Below the pieces are notes generated by a model that saw only the letters and a list, made by a program, of their open reading frames with translations, was not told the origin of the DNA and did not search any database. A stretch of DNA of 64,000 nt from Annulohypoxylon bovei var. microspora. Lineage: Eukaryota; Ascomycota; Sordariomycetes; Xylariales; Hypoxylaceae. Below are positions 56,122-64,000 of the stretch, in pieces. The position numbers and the translations under genes were made by a program. The stretch is from positions 106,689 to 170,688 of the forward strand of contig MU405292.1 in assembly GCA_022836615.1 (NCBI GenBank). The letters run 5' to 3'. Within the stretch, counting starts at the first letter, position 1, and every line of letters begins with the position of its first letter.

Positions 56122-56892
56122 ATGGCTGCCATTGAGAAGAACCAAGCAGAGATTGAAAAGGCTGCTAGCCTCGCTCACGTGCCCAAGTCTGATGAATTTG
56201 ATAAGATGATCTCCGGGATGCTGTGAGTGCTTCCTATGCGAGGTCCATGAGACATTTCGCGCTCGAAACGCGGAGGCAGATTCAGAGCAGCTTTTCTAAT
56301 GCAACATCTATTCGGTAGGTATGATGCTCAAGACCCCGAGCTCATGAAAGCACGCTTCGACGCTAGGAGATGGATGCATAAATACAACAACTACTTCCCC
56401 GACGACCCGGAGGCCAACTTTGAGTCATTAGCCAATGCTAGGAAAAACATTCTCAAACAATTCCTCGGCCATATTGAGGATGAGGTCTTTATCGAGCCCT
56501 CGCTCGCCGTGGACTACGGGTGCAATATTCGCCTCGGCCACCGATTCTACTCCAACTTCAACCTCACCATCCTGGACTGCGCATTAGTCACCATAGGCGA
56601 CCGCGTCATGTTTGGGCCCAACGTCTCGATACTAACAGCCACTCACGAAACGGAGGTACAGAGTCGAAGAGACGATGTCGAGTATGCTAAGCCTGTGACT
56701 ATTGAGGACGACTGCTGGATAGGCGGACATGTCGTCATTCTGCCTGGTGTCACCATTGGGCAGGGATGTACTGTTGCTGCTAGTTCTGTTGTGACGAAAG
56801 ATGTTCCGGCGTGGAGTGTTGCGATGGGTACTCCTGCGCGGGTCTTAAGGAAGGTGGCGCCGTTAGAAAAAGTTCCGGAGCGGAATATATAA
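56122..56892 (+). CDS. Maltose/galactoside O-acetyltransferase-like (left-handed beta-helix)
   Basis: Exons 56122..56222 and 56319..56892 (donor GTGAGT, acceptor GGTAG) join ISGM to LYDAQDPEL and give 224 aa. The N-terminal maltose-acetyltransferase domain (KMISGMLYDAQDPELMKARFDARRWMHKYN) is followed by hexapeptide repeats. These include FIEPSLAVDYGCNIRLGHRFYSNFNLTILD, VTIGDRVMFGPNVSI and the catalytic LTATHETE His. CWIGGHVVILPGVTIGQGCTVAASSVVTKDVP, typical of acetyl-CoA-dependent trimeric enzymes, completes the helix. It acetylates a sugar hydroxyl; in fungi the natural acceptor is unknown. The length and order match the family, and the enzyme is cytosolic (no signal peptide). Confidence 0.93.
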
Positions 56893-57049
56893 AGCGGCTT
56901 TGAAATATATGAGTCCCTACTTATAGCCCACTTGTTACATGACATGTAGCTAGGGGCATGTTAATGAGGTATTACCTTGATTTAAAACGAAAGAAATTAC
57001 TTAACGGCACCCGCCCTTTTATTGCTCATGAGCCCCTTAGCAAATTCAC

Positions 57050-57790
57050 CTACAGGCAGTCTCTTTCGTGGCACTTGAGCTCTTTGCTATGGCTAAATTT
57101 AGGAGTTTTTAGCTTGCTTCCTGACTCGAAACTTAGTATCTCACGATCACATTCGGCCGCATTACACACAAAAGCATGGGCGCCGAACTCCTCTTTGAAA
57201 GTGATCAGATCCTATTGAGGCACGTTGGAAACCGCTGAGTGGGGGGTCAGAAGTTGTGCAATCTGATGGTACTTGTGTAAGCTCTTATCTAGAGAGTGTC
57301 GTTCACCATCTGAAAGCTCTAAAATTCTACGTCAGTCCCAGAGTTCAAGGTTCACGAGAGATTCAACTAGCCTTGGCTTGACCTGCTTCGTTGACGCTGT
57401 TTGAGAGCAAGTTCGATGGATCTCTTAACTTCAGAATCTCTAAGGCAACGTATCCGCAAGGCGCTCTCATCAATAGCGCATCCCCTTGGAGAATCGGGAT
57501 ATTCTAAGTCCAATATCTTTCGGTGTAGCTCTGTGAGCTACTGTATCATCGGATCTGTGTTGTTGATGGTGACTTCATTTCGTGTTTTCAAATAATCTAG
57601 AAGGTGGTCCACCCAGTACTCACTTGCATATGGTAAGAGTCCGTAAATTCCCGAGGCAACATCTGATGTTACCGTTGATGTTATCTTTGAAGGATGTAAG
57701 CTGTTATAGTTCTCCTATCCTCATCTGGAAGTTCCTCTCGAAAAATCACCGAAGAACGCCTGAATGTAGGCACTGAGTTATCTTATATCA
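57050..57790 (-). pseudogene. Remnant of a large fungal C2H2-zinc-finger/NACHT-associated protein
   Basis: On the minus strand a decayed coding sequence is readable across several frames. From about 57670 it gives ASGIYGLLPYASEYWVDHLLDYL, a block common at the start of large fungal C2H2/NACHT proteins. Then come a TAG, LTELHRKILDLEYPDSPRG and IRCLRDSEVKRSIELALKQRQRS. After a frame change come LVESLVNLELWD, a TGA, and ILELSDGERHSLDKSLHKYHQIAQLL. After another break DLITFKEEFGAHAFVCNAAEC and ELKCHERDC follow, which are Cys pairs of C2H2-like fingers, ending at a TAG (57050-57052). It has at least three nonsense codons and two frame changes. The family assignment rests on these motifs and is moderately sure. 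Confidence 0.55.
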
Positions 57791-58211
57791 ATCTAGTCTG
57801 GATTATTCACTAATTAGCTACTATTATAGGAACTGAGAAACTTCATTTGATAATTAGATAGGGGTGGGGTAGGCATCACGGATCAGACTTAGGTTACCTA
57901 GGTAACTCTAGAAATTCTCTTTTTCATTCATCGAAGATTATTTTAATTAGTATATTGGATTTTCATTTAGACGGACCAGAAGCCTCTGGTCAAGATTGCG
58001 AAGAAACAAATTCGCTGCGGAAACTTAGAAACATCCAACGTCATGATAGCTGAGGAAACAAAGCATAATGTCCTTCTTTACAAGATACGCCCCTCATAAA
58101 CCCCTTATAGATACTACGCATATAAAGCGCCAGCTCGTTTTCCCTAGTAAAATCATACTCTTAAGACTTAAGTCCTAGACACATCTCTGCTAATATAGGT
58201 AATTATTAACA
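57791..58211. other. Spacer with 14-bp palindrome
   Basis: It contains GTTACCTAGGTAAC at 57893-57906. No gene is seen. Confidence 0.45.
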
Positions 58212-59867
58212 TCAGTACTTATCCACACACATATGTTGCGCAATCAGTGGATTTCCAAATGAATCACACGGCGGTGCGTCCTCATGGCCAGGTGCACTAT
58301 GTTGCCGGAACCTCGTAGTTAGCGAAGCCCGCTTCCCCTCCGGATCAGAATCGCCCGCCTCGCAGAGATTCAGATATGCCAGTTCGTCTTCGCACCACTC
58401 TATCGTCGACCACACATACTCGAGCTCGTCGGCCCTGGCCCGTATTTCCCCGGACATCCTCCACGGCGCTCTGATCTGGTAGTCGTACAAGAACTGGGTT
58501 ATATGCCTCTCCCCCGTCTCCGGGTCGTACACCTCTCTTCGCGTACCCCTCGCCGGCGGCTTGCCTTCTCCCTGGGGCTCTAGCCCTTCCGAGCGCGCAA
58601 TCAGTGTCGCGGCCTCGGTGAGCCGAGTCTTAAGTAGCTCGTCTATGCTGGTCGTCACCTGGGTCGCCTCTGCGACTATCTTCGAGGCGAACTGGCGGAG
58701 GCGAGTCATCTTGTCGAGGTCCTTGGCCATCTTGCGCGCGCTCCACCTCTTTCCGTCGTAGTTCTCTTGCGACTGCTTCCTCAGATGCTCCGTCAGCTTG
58801 TCCTTTGAACCGATAAGGATTCCGTTGACCACGCTCTCGACGTCTCTGCTGGTTATCTCCACCCCCTTGCGGAGATTCTCGTACGCGCCGTGGATTTCCT
58901 TTCGGGTGGTCGTGCCGTTGGTGCTGACGTCGTCGTCCAGGAGGAAGCTGAGCACGTTCTTTTTGTACAATCTCACGAGCATGTCTTGCATCTCGAGCTG
59001 CTGCTTTCTGTCGTCCCTACGGGAATTCTGACTAGTGGCCTGGGCGCGTACTCGCGAGAGCAGGTCTCCGGTCCCTGATATTATTATACTGATTTCCTCG
59101 GCCGCATTGTCGCCTGCTGACCCTGTTCCGTTGATGCGGTAGCAGAGGAAGACAAGCCGATCAAATTCCTCAAGATTCTCGGCGAATGTCCTGGCGCGAT
59201 AGACCATCATCTTCACCATTTTTGAAATAGTAGGAATCAGGTCTTTGCTCTGGCCCACGGCCGCAGCACGCAGAAGTCTGATGGCTTCCTGGGCATTGCG
59301 TTGGAGGGGTGGAAAGGGGTTAGACCGTCCAAACTTATCATCCGTATTCTCGCTACTCCTGGGGTCCCATTCTGGGTCAAGAGACAGCAGTTGCGGCACG
59401 TGGTGGTTGACGGTGCTGTTGAGAGCGTCGAGCAGCCCCTCAGCTAACGTGCCGTCGAACCATTCTGGATTAGTCGGGGTGGAGGACCAGCGCCGGTGCG
59501 TCCAAAATTCTCCGGAGGCCATGCCACGATACGGCGAGGTGAGTGTCCCTTTTATACCACGGAGTTGGTAGTTGGAGCGGATCGCAGGGCTTTGCACCAA
59601 CTCAGTATACGATTCTAGAATTTTTATCACCACGTCCGGCGAAAAGAGGGACTCCTTGATGATCTCGACTTTCGACGCATTCCAAGCTCCGGGCGTTGTT
59701 TCGAATGGCCAATTTTGTTTTGTCAATACCGATGTTACCGTATGTACGACAGTCTTTGTCCCGTCATCATTCCTCTTCCGCGCGGCCGGCGGCGTTACGC
59801 GACCACAGTAAATTTTGCTGGCGCAGGCGAGCAGGCATACTACTCGGCATATTAATATGCACAACAT
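58212..59867 (-). CDS. Secreted hypothetical protein, 551 aa
   Basis: Single exon with an N-terminal signal peptide (MLCILICRVVCLLACASKIYCGRV). The mature protein is largely helical and charged, with coiled-coil-like stretches (about 235-430: EEFDRLVFLCYRINGTG, RRDDRKQQLEMQDMLVRLYKKNVLSFLLDDD, KRWSARKMAKDLDKMTRLRQFASKIV). It has several N-glycosylation sequons (NST, NGT) and Cys near the C-terminus (CEDELAYLNLCEAGD, CDSFGNPLIAQHMC). I do not recognise the family. Export is a prediction; the organisation looks like a fungal secreted or vacuolar protein. Codon use looks ordinary and the frame is clean. Confidence 0.72.
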   Translation of the reverse strand: MLCILICRVVCLLACASKIYCGRVTPPAARKRNDDGTKTVVHTVTSVLTKQNWPFETTPGAWNASKVEIIKESLFSPDVVIKILESYTELVQSPAIRSNYQLRGIKGTLTSPYRGMASGEFWTHRRWSSTPTNPEWFDGTLAEGLLDALNSTVNHHVPQLLSLDPEWDPRSSENTDDKFGRSNPFPPLQRNAQEAIRLLRAAAVGQSKDLIPTISKMVKMMVYRARTFAENLEEFDRLVFLCYRINGTGSAGDNAAEEISIIISGTGDLLSRVRAQATSQNSRRDDRKQQLEMQDMLVRLYKKNVLSFLLDDDVSTNGTTTRKEIHGAYENLRKGVEITSRDVESVVNGILIGSKDKLTEHLRKQSQENYDGKRWSARKMAKDLDKMTRLRQFASKIVAEATQVTTSIDELLKTRLTEAATLIARSEGLEPQGEGKPPARGTRREVYDPETGERHITQFLYDYQIRAPWRMSGEIRARADELEYVWSTIEWCEDELAYLNLCEAGDSDPEGKRASLTTRFRQHSAPGHEDAPPCDSFGNPLIAQHMCVDKY

Positions 59868-60880
59868 TTTCTTCTTTTTCTAAGCAAGAACTTTTTGATA
59901 TTAACTGAATAGGCTTGGGATTCTTATGAACTTCAAATGTTCAAGTGATGTCTGAGTTTGTTTCCTTTCTAGAAGACTTTGGGGTCTGGATGTTTGAGTC
60001 GAGTGGTAGCTACGAAGCTTCGCACGAGGTCTAATATATGAGAACTCGGGTTTTTCGATCAATACATTGTTCAGTAACTACCGCTTTCGGGGCGTACATA
60101 CACCTTACACTGCAATGGGTTTGCGTATTAAACAAAGCAGCAACTTGAAAGGGGTTCTCAACAACAAAGGTCGTAATGTAATGTATTAAGGACTCTTTCG
60201 TTCATGCAGTGTATTAGTGTAATCACTAGCTTCATGTAATCTACCTTAATCTCAGAATTCATTTACATATGGGAGGTAGACATTCCTGGGAAGTATGACA
60301 GTCTAATGGAAGCTCAAAACCGTGTAAGTTAATACTTATGTGCACTGTGAAAAATCCCTTGCAATCTTAGCGGTTGAGTGCCCCGCACTACAGCGTTTAA
60401 CCACTAAACTCTAGCGCAAAGATTCGTTATTAGGCCTGGTGCCAAAATCTCCAGGGCTGCCAAAAGGAGATAAAACACTCATGGAGGAAAGGAAGCCCAG
60501 TGACACAATAACCCCCAAGAGCTTGGGAGTTTTTAACAAATCTCGAATGCGCAGTGAGCCTAAGACTCCGAACATGATGGATACCATTTTATTAAAAGAA
60601 AAGTCATAACGAGAAATATGCTACAGCGATAGCAGCAAAAGCCACATAGGTACAGTTATGCAATATCGTTCTGAACAGCAATTCCTAGCAAACCCCGCGA
60701 GACAAACAGCGACGATAGGACTTGAATCCCTCTTACTCTCGCAAAATAATGCATTTTCATCCTTCAAGTCCATCAACACCTCAGTGTCACCTTTCCCAGC
60801 TATGAATTGGCAGGCGAGAACCCTTACTCAACGAGTAGGTTCAACCCTACCATAAAACATTCTCAATGGCTCAGTATTAT
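59868..60880. other. Spacer with tRNA-like scrap
   Basis: No gene is seen. A minus-strand segment near 60365-60420 has an A-box-like TTTAGTGGTTA but no good B box or cloverleaf. Confidence 0.35.
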
Positions 60881-62860
60881 CTAGCCATTACCACCTCCGA
60901 ATCGTTCTAGTGCGATACTAGAACGCGGAATGGTAGGACCGTTTGATAGCCCTGAAAAACCAGCAAGTCTTTGGCCTCTGGGTGCTGGCGGAAGCCCAAC
61001 ATTGCTTCCCCGGAAAGCCCAGTTGGCAGCTAAATTGTCCCTAATTGGCTGGCGAGGTGCCGGGGTCGTTGACTGAGGCTGGTGTTTAGGCTCAGCCACC
61101 TTGTTGTCGGGTGCGTTTGCTGAAGTACTAGCAAGTTCGCCCTTCTTCTCGGCAGATTTCTCATCTTGGGGCTTTTTCTGAGAGAAGCTTGAATTGGAGC
61201 CTATAACGGTACCACGCGGCTTCTTTGCTGGCTTCTTCTGTACTTTGCCCGCAGCTACCTGTGCCTTAGTAGAGGGCTTGGTGGATTCCTTGCTGTCGCC
61301 GGGTACGTTCTGGTGCGACGAGGCAGCTGTGGTCTCCTCGGTGACCTGCTTAGTAGCCACCTGCTTCACAGGTCCCTGATTCGTATCCGGTACCTTCGTA
61401 GCCACCACCTTCGCAGCCTCCTGATTCTTGGCTGTCTGCTTAACGTCCGCCTGTTTTCTCGCAGCTAATTTCTTAGCCCTAATCTTCTTCCATTTAGTCT
61501 TCGAAGACTCAATCTTCTTAACCGGTACTACTGTCCACCCATCATTGTTTTTGGTGGGGATAGACGTCTTCTTCGTGGTTGACTTCGTACGAGGGACGTT
61601 GGCCAGTAGACCATGGGCAGTATTTGCTGCGGGAGCTTTAGCGCTCGTCGGTTGGTTAGAAGTCTGCGGGTTTCTAACCGCTTCTGAGCCACCCACATTT
61701 GTATCGGCAGGTGGAGGAAGGCGGACAATGGGGTGCCATTTTCCGGTTTGGCTTTCCCCGTTAACAAGGCGTGTGGTCAGGTCCAATTTTCCCGATGTCT
61801 CTGGCTTGATATCCTTTGGGACATATTTGCCCTTGGTCTTACCGGATAACCCCATTTGCTTCGAGGGGTTTCCAGCAGCCTGAGACGTGCCAACAATAGT
61901 GTCCGCTTGACGTACTTTAGGGACCACTTTAACGACTTCCCGTGTCTGCTCGAGGTTGGGAAACTTGGCTATGACCGGCGAGCTAGCAGTGGTAGTCTCA
62001 CTGGAAGGGGCTATCTGAGCCGGAGAAGCGTTGGTAGATTGATGCTCCTGACTGTTAGGAACTGAGTCCTCAGAGGAAACCTTGCTATCCTTAGAGGATG
62101 CTTGCTCAGATGCTCGTTCAAAACTAACATTCTGGCGGCAGCCAATGAAGTCCGTAGCATTATGCTCGGCGGCCTGTGCCTCCTTTGCCCCAACATTGCT
62201 GAATGTCTTAACACTTCCAGGTCCGTAGACCTGTAAAATATTCACAATGCCGGTATGAATGGAATCCCTAAGGCCGGCATTTTCCAACTTCAGCTTGATT
62301 ATTTCTTCATTGTCAGCAGAGACTTCATCTTCACGAGAATTTGTCTCCTCTAACTTCTTACGAAGTGCTTCGACAGTGGTCTTGAACTCTTCTAGTTCAG
62401 AATCTTTTCCAGCTAGAGATGCTCTAACTTGGTCCAGCTCTGAATTCTTCTGAGAGATCTGGCCATAGAGCGCAGAGATCGTATCGCCCATAGAAGAAAT
62501 CTGGGCGTTCAGGCCGGCCACACTAGGGGCCGTAACAACCGACATGGTAGCCTGCTGGGCCATGGCTGACTTATAGCTAGCCATTCTATCCTCGGCGAGA
62601 ACATGATCCATATACTCCGAAGCGAATGATGATCCGAGGATGTTTGAATCGTTTCGGGGTGAATATGCGTGCTCTTGCTGAGCATGCTGCCCGGTCACCG
62701 GAGCAGGTTCCTTTTTGCCCGATTTGGGTCTAAACGTCACTTTCCCGGTATTTCCGGGAAGTTGGTAAGTGTCGGGGCTGCGTACACTGGCGACACTTGC
62801 CCATGACTGGGAGTTAATGGACTTATCGCCCTCGGTAGAGGTACTTGAAGTACTCTCCAT
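60881..62860 (-). CDS. Low-complexity coiled-coil protein, 659 aa
   Basis: Single exon. The N-terminal 105 residues are polar and contain QSWASVASVRSPDTYQ. A coiled coil at about 115-210 (SSMGDTISALYGQISQKNSELDQVRASLAGKDSELEEFKTTVEALRKKLEE) is followed by a long Lys/Ala/Thr/Ser/Pro-rich disordered region. Imperfect AKVVATKVPDTNQ-type repeats lie at about 480-515. It ends with a Gly/Pro/Arg tail (PIRDNLAANWAFRG, GLPPAPRGQRLAG). No enzymatic motif is seen; a scaffold or RNA-linked role is conceivable but unproven. No intron is required. Confidence 0.72.
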   Translation of the reverse strand: MESTSSTSTEGDKSINSQSWASVASVRSPDTYQLPGNTGKVTFRPKSGKKEPAPVTGQHAQQEHAYSPRNDSNILGSSFASEYMDHVLAEDRMASYKSAMAQQATMSVVTAPSVAGLNAQISSMGDTISALYGQISQKNSELDQVRASLAGKDSELEEFKTTVEALRKKLEETNSREDEVSADNEEIIKLKLENAGLRDSIHTGIVNILQVYGPGSVKTFSNVGAKEAQAAEHNATDFIGCRQNVSFERASEQASSKDSKVSSEDSVPNSQEHQSTNASPAQIAPSSETTTASSPVIAKFPNLEQTREVVKVVPKVRQADTIVGTSQAAGNPSKQMGLSGKTKGKYVPKDIKPETSGKLDLTTRLVNGESQTGKWHPIVRLPPPADTNVGGSEAVRNPQTSNQPTSAKAPAANTAHGLLANVPRTKSTTKKTSIPTKNNDGWTVVPVKKIESSKTKWKKIRAKKLAARKQADVKQTAKNQEAAKVVATKVPDTNQGPVKQVATKQVTEETTAASSHQNVPGDSKESTKPSTKAQVAAGKVQKKPAKKPRGTVIGSNSSFSQKKPQDEKSAEKKGELASTSANAPDNKVAEPKHQPQSTTPAPRQPIRDNLAANWAFRGSNVGLPPAPRGQRLAGFSGLSNGPTIPRSSIALERFGGGNG

Positions 62861-64000
62861 GGGTATATCTATCGGGTAGACCCTATAGTAGTGGGAAGAG
62901 GTTAGCGATATGAGTAATATAAAATTCGTTTGCTATAGCGTCTTACCCAGAGAGATCAATCTACTCAAATACTAACAGAACCTTGTACTTGAGTAACGTA
63001 GTGCAGATTTAACTGTCGTCAAAGAAAGGGGATTGGTTATATCTAGAATTGTTAGAAGCACGGAATAAATCAACTGAAGATAGAAAGAAGTTGGAATGTA
63101 TGCAAGGTAGGTGTATATGTGAATGGTGTGAAAGGAACTCTAGTTAAGGTGATGTAAAATGACATACATCACCTAGATGTGGTTGGGCGTGATATAGATA
63201 TCAATGAAAGTGAATGATGATAATATGTAGTAGATGACAATAGGTAGTACCTAGGCGATGAGATGTAGAAAAGACGGCACTAGCCAGGATGCAGGGGGGT
63301 TAGAATGAAAGATAACTCTGTGGGAATTTGTTATGGATGGAAAAAGTGGTAGGTAAACGAGTAGTAGTACAAGAAGATGCGTGCGGCAAGTAATTAGTAA
63401 ATGAAACTTACCAGAGAAATGGAAAACTTGGTTATTAAGTCTCAAGTGACAATACAACAGTGACCAGGATTCTTCAAGGAAGAGTGGTAGTGCTGAATGA
63501 GGAGTCAAGACACCTTAGATGGTGTCTTACTTATCTGAAGAAGTAAAATAACTGCGAAGAATGTGAGAAAGGGATTCGGTGATAAAGTAGATTGTGGTTG
63601 ATGTTAATAATTGATAGACGGTCGCTGGCTTACCAAGAGGTTGGTTTGAATTTAAAGTACCCGTGTTGATTATATCTGTAGGTAGACGGAAACCGATCTG
63701 TGTGGAGGGGAGGAAAAAGGAAGAGGAAGAAAATCGTGAATAAATTTTAGATTTTATACCTACCGGTAGGTTGCTGATTGCACGTACGGCGGGCGGTGAC
63801 GACAACGGTCACCATAGTGACTAGTTGAAAATTAAATCAACGTCTTATACCATGTTATTTTTAAGGCACCCAAGTATTTTAAAAATTATTATTTTGATGT
63901 CATGATCAGCGGTCCCAACAAGTCAAACGTAAACTTGACTTGCTTGATACTTGACTTGCATAAGTCAATTCAAGCCCAAAATATCGTCAAGTTTGGCAAG
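62861..64000. other. Spacer to window end; CAAGTCAAG-rich inverted repeat
   Basis: The region upstream of the coiled-coil gene holds only weak frames, likely 5' leader. The last 90 bp (63915-64000) are rich in CAAGTCAA/TTGACTTG words, with AAGTCAA and TTGACTT in inverted orientation at 63919-63940. This could be the edge of a repeat that continues outside the window. Confidence 0.45.

Noticed and set aside
60365..60420. tRNA-like segment (minus strand) with TTTAGTGGTTA
   Set aside because: No matching B box and no cloverleaf can be drawn; at best a decayed tRNA fragment.
1..64000. CRISPR arrays, operons, bacterial-type promoters
   Set aside because: None are present; repeats are few-copy and irregular, and the genes are spliced nuclear fungal genes.

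Overview
The window reads as nuclear DNA of a filamentous ascomycete (Pezizomycotina, most likely a Sordariomycete). The genes are split by short introns (about 50-100 nt) with GTRAGT-type donors and CTAAC/CTGAC branch points. They include families typical of these fungi: a HET-domain protein, a NACHT NTPase, a Zn2Cys6 regulator, fungal LCCL membrane protein, GT25 glycosyltransferase and a CYP65-like P450. There is no operon structure, and spacers are long (0.3-2.7 kb), partly AT-rich and littered with repeat and gene remnants. Exon models were built by eye from reading frame, splice phase and family conservation. Splice sites are therefore predictions.

Layout. 1-11 kb: 5' part of a P450 (-), HET-domain gene (-), CCDC137-like nucleolar-type protein (-), AIM6-like phosphodiesterase (+), and a MAT2B/RmlD-type reductase (+) with a splice-phase problem. 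11-25 kb: RA-PH adaptor (+), a short gene broken by an amber codon (-), a Cys-rich single-span membrane protein (-), an unknown 462-aa protein (-), and a secreted alkaline phosphatase (-). 25-37 kb: an AT-rich spacer with copy A of a dispersed repeat, QTRT2 (-), an LCCL multi-span protein (+), a small secreted Cys protein (-), and a NACHT protein (+). 37-46 kb: a telomere-like motif, a decayed membrane-protein gene, GT25 (+), a 1.54-kb terminal-inverted-repeat element holding copy B of the dispersed repeat, then NOP10 (+) and NOB1 (-). 46-64 kb: a regulator with two zinc clusters (-), a TauD-type dioxygenase (-) split by a 340-bp SINE-like insertion, an UNC93-like transporter (-), a maltose O-acetyltransferase-like enzyme (+), a C2H2-type pseudogene (-), a secreted unknown protein (-) and a coiled-coil protein (-).

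Shared themes. NOP10 and NOB1 (with the CCDC137-like protein) are ribosome-biogenesis genes. HET and NACHT belong to the fungal self/non-self and innate-immunity-like repertoire. The most interesting structures are non-genic: a retrotransposition-like insertion with a 15-bp target duplication inside the dioxygenase active-site motif, an intron whose two ends form a 15-bp near-perfect direct repeat (an intron-birth signature), a composite inverted-repeat element, and a 10-bp palindrome TACCTAGGTA found six times, always in spacers.
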